A stretch of DNA of 64,000 bases from the NCBI RefSeq assembly GCF_016638705.1, contig NZ_CP067341.1:1677501-1741500 (forward strand), given 5' to 3'. The notes below the pieces were generated by a model. That model was given only the letters and a program-made list of their open reading frames with translations. It did not search any database and was not told the origin of the DNA. Below, piece after piece: positions 1 through 7,297 of this stretch (positions within the stretch are counted from its first letter, which is position 1; every line of letters begins with the position of its first letter). This stretch comes from Lysinibacillus agricola. Its GTDB lineage: Bacteria; Bacillota; Bacilli; Bacillales_A; Planococcaceae. Made by a program: the position numbers and the translations under genes.

Positions 1-531
1 TTTTATATAGGTATAGTGCTTTTTAAGATGATAGGTTACATTCATTTGAGCTGAGCCTGGTCCAAAACCACCGTCATATATTGAAACCGCAAATGGAATG
101 AGTTTATTAATTGGTTGTTCCTCCGTTTCTTTTATATCCTTTACCATTAATTTATTACTGCAAAGCACAACGAAAAATGAGAAAATTAAGAATACGCAAG
201 CTACAATATTCATGATTTGTTCCGATAATCGAGTGGCTAAAAATGCGCCAAATACACCTCCTAAACTAGCAATCATCATTAAAGATGTGAATTTTTTTAA
301 CGATAAATGTCCTTTAATTACAAACGATACGACATTCGATAGAGCTGAAATTCCTGTCGCAAATTTATTAACTGCTACAGTTGTATGTATCGGAATGCCA
401 ATAAGTAACATTGCCGGCAACAAGATAAAGCCTGCAGCGCCGAAAAGAACACCAATGACTGCTGCAAGTAAGCCGATTGTTAATAAAATAAATCCGTTTA
501 CTGAAAACCATTCCTGTAGTAAAATTTCCAT
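1..531 (-). CDS. Sulfite exporter TauE/SafE family permease (3' part beyond window)
   Basis: Membrane carrier family linked to export of sulfite, sulfonates or other small anions. The reverse strand reads from ATG at 531 (about MEILLQEWFSVNGFILL) into hydrophobic helices with the family's early glycine-rich turn (GVLFGAAGFILLP) and a conserved NK-F-TG segment near residue 55. AGAGGTG precedes the ATG at good spacing. The frame stays open to the window edge, so roughly the first 177 residues of an expected 250-270 are present. It is divergent from a LysR regulator with a perfect palindrome between them, so that regulator probably controls it. The substrate cannot be told from sequence. Confidence 0.85.
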   Translation of the reverse strand, partial: MEILLQEWFSVNGFILLTIGLLAAVIGVLFGAAGFILLPAMLLIGIPIHTTVAVNKFATGISALSNVVSFVIKGHLSLKKFTSLMMIASLGGVFGAFLATRLSEQIMNIVACVFLIFSFFVVLCSNKLMVKDIKETEEQPINKLIPFAVSIYDGGFGPGSAQMNVTYHLKKHYTYIK

Positions 532-595
532 CAAATCACCTCTAAACCTAAATTACTGCTAAACAATACATAAAACAAATATATAATAATTGCTT

Positions 596-618
596 ATTCA
601 TAAATTAAATTTATGAAT
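596..618. promoter_or_regulatory. Perfect 23-bp palindrome between divergent tauE-like and lysR genes
   Basis: Arms ATTCATAAATT and AATTTATGAAT are exact reverse complements around one central base. The site ends 18 bp before the LysR start codon and lies about 65 bp before the permease start. LysR proteins usually bind imperfect dyads in such divergent gaps, so this is a good candidate operator. That role is inferred from position and symmetry only. Confidence 0.55.
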
Positions 619-635
619 AGGGAGGAGTGAATAAA

Positions 636-1520
636 ATGAACTTGCATGCATTAAGGATTTTTACGAATGTGGCAAAACATGGGGGAATCACCGCGGCGGC
701 CAATAAAATGCTGCTTAGTCAACCAGCTGTCACAATTCAAATACGGAAATTAGAGAGCGAAATAGGGACAAAATTGATTGAAGGGAAAGGGCGTGGTATT
801 CAATTAACTCCTGAGGGGAAGTTTTTGTATGAGCAGGGAATGCGTTTATTTTATTTAGAAGCACAAATTGATGAAAAGCTCGGTAAATTTTTAGCGAAAG
901 AAGAAAAAATACATATTGCTTCTTCCTATATACCAATAAACTATATACTCCCGCCTATTATAGCAGCGTATAAGCTTGCTAATCCTCACATTGAATTTTT
1001 TGTGTCGCTAGGCAATGTGAAATCTGTGGAAGAGCAAGTTCTGAGTTATGAAGTAGATCTTGGTTTTGTCGTGCAAAATAAAATAGGTCATCCTGATTTA
1101 CAGTTTGAAAAAATACTAGATATCCCGTTTTGGTTTGTTGTTCACCCATCACATTCTATGGCAAATCAAACAGTCTCCATTTATGAATTATCGAATGAGG
1201 ACTTTATTTATCGGGAACGTGGTAGCTCGACACTTGATTTATTGGAGGCCGTTTTTTACACGTTAAACAGTCCGTTACCTAAATTAGGACTTCAAATGCA
1301 GGGCTTACATGAATCGATTAAAGTAGTGGAAGCAGGGTACGGTATGACTTTAGCACCGTCCTACAGTGTAACTGACAGTATAACAAATGGGAAACTAGCT
1401 CGGGTGTATGTAGAACATGCAGATATTCAGCAAAGTTTATTTATATGTACACGCAAATCAGATATAGAAGAGCATTCATTTATTCAGTATTTAAAAGATC
1501 ATTTAAACGCTATAAATTAA
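636..1520 (+). CDS. LysR family transcriptional regulator
   Basis: DNA-binding regulator with an N-terminal winged helix (residues about 1-60, with AAANKMLLSQPAVTIQIRKL as the recognition region) and a periplasmic-binding-protein-like effector domain (about 90-290). Length 294 aa is normal for the family. A GTG at 627 is in frame, but GGGAGG at 620-625 sits 10 bases before ATG 636, so 636 is the likelier start. The effector part resembles the CysL/CysB-like group often found beside anion or sulfur transporters, which fits the divergent TauE/SafE gene, but the inducer is unknown. A terminator hairpin follows at 1551. Confidence 0.9.
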   Translation: MNLHALRIFTNVAKHGGITAAANKMLLSQPAVTIQIRKLESEIGTKLIEGKGRGIQLTPEGKFLYEQGMRLFYLEAQIDEKLGKFLAKEEKIHIASSYIPINYILPPIIAAYKLANPHIEFFVSLGNVKSVEEQVLSYEVDLGFVVQNKIGHPDLQFEKILDIPFWFVVHPSHSMANQTVSIYELSNEDFIYRERGSSTLDLLEAVFYTLNSPLPKLGLQMQGLHESIKVVEAGYGMTLAPSYSVTDSITNGKLARVYVEHADIQQSLFICTRKSDIEEHSFIQYLKDHLNAIN

Positions 1521-1550
1521 CCAATCTAAAAGTAATAGAACCAAAATTGG

Positions 1551-1584
1551 GAATAAGCATTAGAATGCTTATTCTCGATTTTTT
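1551..1584 (+). terminator. Rho-independent terminator after lysR
   Basis: Exact 11-bp arms GAATAAGCATT and AATGCTTATTC with a 2-base gap, followed by GATTTTTT. It ends the LysR gene 30 bases after its stop codon. Confidence 0.85.
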
Positions 1585-1691
1585 CATAGAATTTCTCTTC
1601 TTTTTTATTTCCATTCCTTGTCATAATAATATATAGTAATTGTACTCAAACACAGTGAGTAATTTAATTCTTTAATAATTAGGAGGATATT

Positions 1692-2087
1692 ATGGGGAGA
1701 TTAGTTCATTTCGAAATTCATGTAAGTGACATGGAACGTGCAAAGAAATTTTATGGAGAGGTATTTGGTTGGTCATTTAAAGACTGGAGTGATTATGCGG
1801 GAATGCCTTACTTTGGAGCGGTGACTGGCAATGCAGACGAACCTGGAGTCGATGGTGCTTTAATGCAACGTCAAGGTGCTTCTCCAGAACCAAACCAAGC
1901 TTTAAATGGATTTGCTTGTACAATGGGCGTGGAAAATTACGATGTAACGGAAGCTAAAGTTCTTGAGAATGGCGGCAAGGTTGCAATGCCGAAATATGCT
2001 CTGCCTGGAATGGCGTGGCAAGGATACTATATCGATACCGAAGGCAATATATTCGGAATTCATCAACCCGATGAAAATGCAAAATAG
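1692..2087 (+). CDS. VOC family protein (glyoxalase/bleomycin-resistance fold)
   Basis: Small 131-aa vicinal-oxygen-chelate protein. It starts VHFEIHVSDMERAKKFYGEV, the usual first beta-alpha-beta unit with a metal-ligand-type histidine, and ends with YIDTEGNIFGIHQPD, the usual last strand carrying the second-module ligand region. AGGAGG lies 6 bases before the ATG. Its members range from glyoxalase I to dioxygenases and antibiotic-binding proteins, and this subfamily is mostly uncharacterised. It stands alone between a terminator and a convergent LysR gene, so context gives no substrate. Confidence 0.88.
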   Translation: MGRLVHFEIHVSDMERAKKFYGEVFGWSFKDWSDYAGMPYFGAVTGNADEPGVDGALMQRQGASPEPNQALNGFACTMGVENYDVTEAKVLENGGKVAMPKYALPGMAWQGYYIDTEGNIFGIHQPDENAK

Positions 2088-2179
2088 CATCCATGATAGT
2101 TCAAAAAAATATGCAATCATAAGACACGGTAAGCATACTTAAAAATGTATGCAACATAATACCTGTCTTGTACTGCGAG

Positions 2180-2216
2180 AAGCTGTTTAACTTTTCACTT
2201 TTAAATTAAACAGCTT
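2180..2216 (+). terminator. Hairpin after the VOC gene, probable terminator
   Basis: 11-bp arms AAGCTGTTTAA and TTAAACAGCTT around a 15-base loop. Only a weak T-run follows, so terminator strength is uncertain. Confidence 0.45.
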
Positions 2217-2242
2217 TATCATTCTTAAAAAAATCGTAAATA

Positions 2243-2281
2243 AGACCTGAGCTTGGTAATCTACCAGGCCTAGGTCTTTTT
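2243..2281 (+). terminator. Hairpin overlapping the convergent lysR stop codon, second terminator
   Basis: AGACCT pairs with AGGTCT, and CTTGGTA pairs with TACCAGG inside it. TTTTT follows on the plus strand. On the minus strand the hairpin includes the LysR stop codon and is followed by a TTATTTACG stretch, so it may act in both directions. Confidence 0.55.
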
Positions 2282-3130
2282 CTGATGCTCAGCAATTGTT
2301 TTTAAAAAACATTCCATCGAGTTTGTCATGTATGCATCTTTTCGTCGTATAAAGACGGTTGAAATAGTTCCGTATTTTTTAGGAATTGGATGACAATGAA
2401 CCTTGCCTGTGGTAGATAGATGTTCAGCAGCCGATTGCGGTACAAGTGTAACGCCAAGACCAATGGCAACACTGTTTAAAATTGTCTCTAATATATTAAA
2501 TTCCATGATTCTTTTTGGCAGTAAACCCTCATCTTTGAGCCAGAGTTCTAGCTTGGAACGATATCCGCAACCTTGATTAGAAACAAGGAGTGGTGTAGTC
2601 ATAAATTCCTCGATACGAAAGGATTTGTTTTGTGAAATGAGAACGAGATTTTCGGTATATACATCATATTGTTCTAAAAGCGGATGTTTAATTGGTCCAG
2701 TTATAAAAGCTCCATCTAATTGGTGATCCGCTACTTTTTTAATAAGTTCCTCAGTTAAACCAGCTTGTAGTGTTAAGTCGACATTAGGATATCCCTTATA
2801 GTAAGAGGCTAGAATGGTTGGTAATATACTCACTGTTTCAACTGTACCGATTTTTAATGTCCCGGTCGGTGTATCACTATCTAAAAATACTTGTTTCATT
2901 TCTTCGACATCCTGCAAAATCTTATTAACGTAAGTAAGCATTTTTCGCCCTTCTGGATTTAATGTCATCCCTTTTTTATGACGATAAAAAAGCGGCGTTT
3001 GGAGCTCCTTTTCTAATAGCTTAATACGTGCCGTTACATTGGATTGTACATAATTCAATTCTTTTGCAGCATGGCTGACGCTTCCGTGATTTGCGACACT
3101 TTTGAAAATCTGTAAATCTCGCAGTTCCAT
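2270..3130 (-). CDS. LysR family transcriptional regulator (CysL/YwfK-like)
   Basis: 286-aa LysR regulator. The HTH occupies residues 1-60 ([20 protein letters not shown], then [12 protein letters not shown]), and the substrate-binding domain follows from about 85. The frame opens at 3157, but GGGGGA lies 8 bases before ATG 3130, which is the better start. It is divergent from an EamA-type exporter at 3398, the standard layout for a regulator and its target transporter. The gap between them is unusual because it is filled by a structured repeat. The effector is unknown. Confidence 0.9.
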   Translation of the reverse strand: MELRDLQIFKSVANHGSVSHAAKELNYVQSNVTARIKLLEKELQTPLFYRHKKGMTLNPEGRKMLTYVNKILQDVEEMKQVFLDSDTPTGTLKIGTVETVSILPTILASYYKGYPNVDLTLQAGLTEELIKKVADHQLDGAFITGPIKHPLLEQYDVYTENLVLISQNKSFRIEEFMTTPLLVSNQGCGYRSKLELWLKDEGLLPKRIMEFNILETILNSVAIGLGVTLVPQSAAEHLSTTGKVHCHPIPKKYGTISTVFIRRKDAYMTNSMECFLKTIAEHQKKT

Positions 3131-3231
3131 TAGGCATTCCCCCTTAAAAACTATCATTATAAATGATAGTTAATATCACTTTCAATCATTTTACGTGATG
3201 TATTTTCTTTTTTATAATTCTCATTGTGTAT

Positions 3232-3370
3232 TTAACTTCTTTCAGCGGGTGTCCAAACACCCGCTGAAAGAAGTTAAAGCCTCCGGCGGATGTCACGGAA
3301 TCGGAAAGGAGTTCTTTGTGCGAGGGCACAAAGCCGATTCCGGACGCAATTATGCCGAGGCATAATTGAT
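3232..3370. repeat. Structured interspersed repeat, copy 1
   Basis: It begins with a nearly perfect hairpin (TTAACTTCTTTCAGCGGGTG paired with its complement ending at 3276). Then come the conserved block AGCCTCCGGCGGATGTCACG, a variable stem (TCGGAAAGGAG to CCGATTCCGG) and the tail GGACGCAATTATGCC plus AGGCATAATTGAT. The same blocks occur at 51404-51605 and, inverted, at 63184-63313. This copy lies 28 bp before the GTG start of the EamA gene, so it would be transcribed as part of that leader if the promoter lies upstream. Confidence 0.85.
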
Positions 3371-3397
3371 AGGGTTATATAGAAACGAGGAAAAACA

Positions 3398-4369
3398 GTG
3401 AGCAAAAGTAAAATAATAGTAGGTATGATCGCGTGTTTAATTGCAAGTATGTCATGGGGAGCCATGTTTCCAGTTGCAGATCATGCACTTAAATATATAA
3501 ATCCATTTTATTTTTCAACTATTCGATATGGGGCAGTATCGATTGTATTAATCATTTTATTATGGATGAAAGAAGGGAAGAAAGCGTTTCGTTTAGAGGG
3601 GAAAGGTAAGCTGCTCGTTTTCTTTGGAATCATGGCGTTTACTGTTTACAATGTGCTTGTATTTTTAGGCCAGATGTTAATGGGGAAATCCGGCGTTATG
3701 GTAGCTTCGATTATGGAAGCACTCATGCCAATGATTTCGATTGCTATTCTTTGGGGGTACAAACATGTGAAACCGAAGAAGTATATGGTTAGCAGCATGA
3801 TCATTGCTTTTGTTGGAGCTGTTTTTGTTATTACTAAAGGCGATATGAGTTTCTTTCTTACACTGAAACAGAATCTAGTTTCGCTCGCATTCATTTTAAT
3901 TGGTGTTGTAGGATGGGTTATTTATACAATGGGCGGTCAAACATTTAATGATTGGTCTACTCTTCGCTATTCAACATTAACATGTGTATTTGGCACAGCT
4001 GTAACAGGTATCATCACAATGATCATCACGATGCAAGGGTATGTATCAGTCCCAAGTACGGAAATGATTTTTGCTATTAAATATGATTTATTGTTTATGA
4101 TGACACTGCCAGGTATTGTAGCATTGCTTAGTTGGAATTATGGTGTGAAAATCCTATCATCCATTAATGGAATTTTATTTATAAATTTTGTTCCAATTAC
4201 TACATTGGTCATTATGATGATACAAGGATATAAAATAACAATCTTTGATGTAGCAGGGACCCTACTTGTTATTTCAGCTCTTATTTGGAATAACATATGT
4301 CAGCGTAGAGAAGAAAAAACGAATCCGCAGGTTATACAAGAGGAAGAAGAATTACGGCAGGCTGTTTAA
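3398..4369 (+). CDS. EamA/DMT family transporter
   Basis: Drug/metabolite-transporter exporter of 323 aa with about ten membrane helices in two EamA repeats. The first repeat has the usual helix-1 pattern MSWGAMFPVADHALKYINPF. GTG 3398 is used as start because ACGAGG lies 7 bases upstream and no better ATG exists nearby. The C-terminus is short, charged and Glu-rich. Such proteins export amino acids, nucleosides or other metabolites, and the substrate here is not predictable. Control by the divergent LysR is likely. A bidirectional terminator follows at 4454. Confidence 0.88.
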   Translation: MSKSKIIVGMIACLIASMSWGAMFPVADHALKYINPFYFSTIRYGAVSIVLIILLWMKEGKKAFRLEGKGKLLVFFGIMAFTVYNVLVFLGQMLMGKSGVMVASIMEALMPMISIAILWGYKHVKPKKYMVSSMIIAFVGAVFVITKGDMSFFLTLKQNLVSLAFILIGVVGWVIYTMGGQTFNDWSTLRYSTLTCVFGTAVTGIITMIITMQGYVSVPSTEMIFAIKYDLLFMMTLPGIVALLSWNYGVKILSSINGILFINFVPITTLVIMMIQGYKITIFDVAGTLLVISALIWNNICQRREEKTNPQVIQEEEELRQAV

Positions 4370-4453
4370 TATTAGAAGATTTATGATTTTCTTTATCTAC
4401 TAAGCATGGAGTAAATAATAGATTAAGCTTCTTTTAGCGCAATATTTGTTTAT

Positions 4454-4489
4454 AAGAATGGGACCTCCTATTGGAAGTCCCTATTCTTT
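4454..4489. terminator. Bidirectional terminator between convergent genes
   Basis: AAGAAT and ATTCTT form the outer stem, with GGGACCTCC and GGAAGTCCC inside around a TATT loop. T and A runs lie on the two sides. It serves the EamA gene and the convergent TPR gene. Confidence 0.75.
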
Positions 4490-4501
4490 ACCTACAATGT
4501 A

Positions 4502-5416
4502 TTATTCTTGATACTCAGCATGATTATGACGAGTGCAACCAAATAGATAACAGGCTGTCTGGATAGAAGGATCAAATTCCCTGGTAGGAATGTATCCAGA
4601 CGAGATTCGTTCAAACATTCGTTCATACTCTTTCTTTTCATCAAGACATTCTTTAATGTTGGCCTGTTTGTCGATTTCTGACCAATCTTCATCACATTCT
4701 TCTTCATAGGCTTCTTTGATTTCTTCTATTTTTTGTTTGATGACTTCATTTAGTATATCATGAGCATGTGTTGAATTATTTAGTTTGAGCAGTGCATAAA
4801 CATATCGACTAATCCAATTAGGTTGTTTCCAATAAATATCCCACCCCTTTACAAACCACTCAATAGCTTCTTTATAAAAACCCAACTCTACATATAAATT
4901 CGCTACATCAACTTCACCGACAAACTCATCGTCATCTTTTGAAAATTTATCAACTTTAATTTTTGCCTCATTTAATTTTCCTAACTCAATCAAACATTTT
5001 ACATGGCAATACATTGCATAATCAGAGTTTTCTGAAGCAAAAAGAAAATATTTCGAAGCGTCTTCCAAGTTTCCAAGATGATAATTAGCAACGGCTAAAT
5101 TATTATAAGCGGTTTTGGTAGGGTGGATAGAAATAGATGTTACTAATATTTCTTTTGCGTATTCCCACTTTTTTTGCCTAATATAAATTTCACCTAACAA
5201 ATTATATGGAAAATATGAGGAGGGCTTCATATTAATAACTTCTTCCAACAAAACCTCGGCTATTGTGTCTTTATATTCTTCATAACAATATATCCAAGCA
5301 AGATTAGTTAAAGATTGTACAGTTCTTGATTCATCTACTGCTTTTTGAAATAACTTTAATGCATCTTCATATTCATTTTTTTCAAGTAATTCAATAGCTT
5401 TTTGATTAATATTCAA
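4502..5416 (-). CDS. Tetratricopeptide-repeat protein
   Basis: 304-aa cytosolic protein built of TPR helices. Typical repeat pieces are ALKLFQKAVDES near residue 20, PYNLLGEIYIRQKKWEYAKE near 95, and AYNNLAVANYHLGNLEDASK near 130. There is no signal peptide. The start is TTG 5416 with GAGAGG 9 bases upstream. The C-terminus ends with a Cys/His-containing tail (ACYLFGCTRHNHAEYQE). TPR proteins are scaffolds, and no partner domain is present. It stands alone, so function is unknown. Confidence 0.8.
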   Translation of the reverse strand: MNINQKAIELLEKNEYEDALKLFQKAVDESRTVQSLTNLAWIYCYEEYKDTIAEVLLEEVINMKPSSYFPYNLLGEIYIRQKKWEYAKEILVTSISIHPTKTAYNNLAVANYHLGNLEDASKYFLFASENSDYAMYCHVKCLIELGKLNEAKIKVDKFSKDDDEFVGEVDVANLYVELGFYKEAIEWFVKGWDIYWKQPNWISRYVYALLKLNNSTHAHDILNEVIKQKIEEIKEAYEEECDEDWSEIDKQANIKECLDEKKEYERMFERISSGYIPTREFDPSIQTACYLFGCTRHNHAEYQE

Positions 5417-5479
5417 TTATTTTATCCTCTCGTTTTTAGTTTATAAGTTCAAAGACTGATAACCCTAGCTTATCATAGG

Positions 5480-5610
5480 TTACTCTAATTAAAATAACTT
5501 TCTAAGAATTGAAACCAACTCAAATAATGGTCGAGGTATTTAGAAGCCACGCCGTTGAATCGGTTCATTTTAAAGAATTCTATTTCATCACATTGTGCTA
5601 ATACTTCTAG
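5480..5610 (-). pseudogene. IS1595/ISXO2-type transposase C-terminal remnant
   Basis: On the reverse strand a short frame reads about FFKMNRFNGVASKYLDHYLS followed by WFQFLESYFN and a stop. This resembles the typical C-terminus (GVATKYLDNYLNWF type) of IS1595-family transposases. No upstream part of the gene remains. It is a decayed insertion-sequence scar between the TPR gene and the ethanolamine block. The identification rests on a short motif recalled from the family. Confidence 0.5.
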
Positions 5611-5704
5611 AATAGCTTGAATTACTATTTTTTATCTTCATATTGAACACATTTTTTATTTTTGCTATAGTGTTTGGAAAACTAGAGAAAGGGGAGCACA
5701 TATC

Positions 5705-6790
5705 ATGATGGGAATATTAGATTTAGAACGATTTACAAGTTTATCAAACGAACAGTGTGAAATTATTTTAGATGTGGCTCAAAACCTTCAAATAATGGCT
5801 GACCTTTCTCAAGCAGATATATTTATTGATTGTCTTTTGGAAGAAGATAATGCATCTTTAGTTGTAGCTGAAGCAAAACCTACTACTATCTCATCTTTGT
5901 ATAAAAAAAGTATGTTAGGGAAGATAACATTTGAAGAAATGGAGCCTGGTGTTTTATTTAGTTTAAAAACTGGAAAGCCAATTTTTGGATCAAGAGGGAT
6001 TACGGAAGAGCGCGGAATAATGCAACAAGATATTGTTCCTATAAAAGACCGGCATGGGAAGACCATTGCGGTATTAATTAAAGAAAGAGATATCTCACAG
6101 GTAGTACAAAACGAAAAAAATATAGAGCAACTTATGAAAGCGGCCAATAGTGAAGACAAACAACGTGTATTTCATGCCATTGTCGTTCAGGAAATTCATC
6201 ATCGCGTTAAAAATAATTTACAGGTTATTTCCAGTTTGTTGCGGTTACAAATGCAACAATCTCACTCGGTGGAAGTAGCTGAGGTATTTCACGATAGTAT
6301 ATCTCGTATATCAAGTATGGCTTTGGTTCATGATTATTTGGCCCAGCGTGGAACTGAGGAAGCAGATATTAAAGTTTTACTACAACAAATATCTACTTTA
6401 CTAGTCTCCTCGTCCATTATTCCAGGTCAACAAATTGTTGTGTCTGTTGAGGGGGAATCTGTATTCTGTCCTTCAGATAAAGCAACAGCCGTTGCGCTGA
6501 TTATCAATGAGTTAGTTCAAAATAGCATAAAACATGCTTTTCCTTCACAAAATTACGGGGAAATTGTGATAAATTTAGGACGACGAAAACAAATGGTTAC
6601 TATTACAGTAATGGATGATGGATGTGGAATTGGTGATTCTTTTTCTTTAGGTGAGATGTCATCTTTAGGATTACATCTTGTAGATATGTTAGTTGAAGAG
6701 AGGCTACAAGGAGTTCTTTCATTCCCTCAGTCTGATAAAGGGACAAAAGTTTCAATAACTTTTCCGATAATAGCTACCGAAATTAATTAA
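5705..6790 (+). CDS. eutW: Sensor histidine kinase, EutW-like
   Basis: Two-component kinase expected to sense ethanolamine and phosphorylate the EutV-type regulator at 11377. Residues 1-140 form a PAS-like sensor part without membrane helices, so it is cytosolic. The HisKA_2-type phosphoacceptor motif HHRVKNNLQVISSLLRLQ (histidines near residues 163-164) follows, then the HATPase_c domain with an N-box (NELVQNSIKHAF) and a G-box (DDGCGIGDSF). Length 361 aa is in the range of EutW proteins. AGGGGAG lies 8 bases before ATG 5705. The symbol rests on architecture plus position ahead of eutB. Confidence 0.82.
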   Translation: MMGILDLERFTSLSNEQCEIILDVAQNLQIMADLSQADIFIDCLLEEDNASLVVAEAKPTTISSLYKKSMLGKITFEEMEPGVLFSLKTGKPIFGSRGITEERGIMQQDIVPIKDRHGKTIAVLIKERDISQVVQNEKNIEQLMKAANSEDKQRVFHAIVVQEIHHRVKNNLQVISSLLRLQMQQSHSVEVAEVFHDSISRISSMALVHDYLAQRGTEEADIKVLLQQISTLLVSSSIIPGQQIVVSVEGESVFCPSDKATAVALIINELVQNSIKHAFPSQNYGEIVINLGRRKQMVTITVMDDGCGIGDSFSLGEMSSLGLHLVDMLVEERLQGVLSFPQSDKGTKVSITFPIIATEIN

Positions 6791-6855
6791 TACTAGATGG
6801 TAAAATAGATTAACATACCGGCTTTGCTCCTAAATAATTCTTTAGTTAAACAGTA

Positions 6856-7072
6856 AAAGCTCATCGCCATAACGGGTGGTTGATTTCCGTTCCGACTGGG
6901 TGCTTTCCGATGAGCCGCTTTTGTTGTTGCTGTCGCTACGTTAGCACTACGCTTTCGCACAGAAAACATACGCTACGCTCCAGGGTCTCATCTGTGACGC
7001 TGATCCCCGCCTCCACTCAAATCAATGGCGTACGTTTTAACAAATGTCATCCACAACTTTTGGTGATGAGCC
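6856..7072. repeat. Degenerate Bacillaceae-type interspersed repeat
   Basis: The block is bounded by inverted ends (GCTCATCGCCA and TGGTGATGAGC). It contains GGTTGATTTCCGTTCCGACT, GGGTGCTTTCC, CGCTACGCTCCAGGGTCTCA and CTCAAATCAA. From memory this is a decayed member of the repeat family written as TTGATTTCCGCT-GGTGCTCGCTTTCC with GTCTCGCACC and CCAATCAA in many Bacillus-type genomes. It lies between the kinase gene and the eutB promoter. It has no coding potential of its own that I would trust. Confidence 0.6.
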
Positions 7073-7147
7073 ATAATAAATTTCACTGTTAATCGAGACT
7101 TTGTTTCGTAGTAGTATTGTTACTGTTTTCAAAAAGAGAAAGCACGC

Positions 7148-7177
7148 TTTACAAAATCTTTGAGAGTAGTGTAGAAT
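7148..7177 (+). promoter_or_regulatory. Sigma-A-type promoter of eutB
   Basis: -35 TTTACA at 7148-7153 and -10 TAGAAT at 7172-7177 are separated by 18 bases. Transcription would begin near 7184 and run straight into the attenuator. Confidence 0.55.
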
Positions 7178-7189
7178 GAACTAAAATAA

Positions 7190-7258
7190 TATCTGAGGCA
7201 AAGGCGCCTTTCACGCCTGAAGAAAATTTCTTCGGGGTATGTGAAAGCGCTTTTTTTT
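7190..7258 (+). promoter_or_regulatory. eutB leader: ANTAR-type hairpin overlapping a terminator
   Basis: AGGC (7196-7199) and GCCT (7206-7209) form a small stem closing the six-base loop AAAGGC, with A at loop position 1 and G at position 4. Those are the two bases conserved in EutV/ANTAR target hairpins. The stem overlaps the left arm of a strong terminator: AAGGCGCCTTTCAC (7201-7214) pairs with GTGAAAGCGC (7241-7250), followed by eight T. The two folds exclude each other, as in the ANTAR antitermination scheme. I could not find a convincing first hairpin (P1) upstream. Confidence 0.6.
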
Positions 7259-7297
7259 CGTTTATTGCAATCGTTAACATATACAAAGGGGTGTTAA

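Noticed and set aside
98-562. 154-codon plus-strand frame over the TauE/SafE gene
   Set aside because: The composition is low-complexity and the minus strand encodes a clear membrane transporter with a ribosome site.
3274-3465. 63-codon minus-strand frame
   Set aside because: It lies mostly inside the structured repeat and the antisense of the EamA start.
6880-7092. 70-codon plus-strand frame rich in Arg and Cys
   Set aside because: It lies wholly inside the degenerate repeat and has no proper ribosome site.
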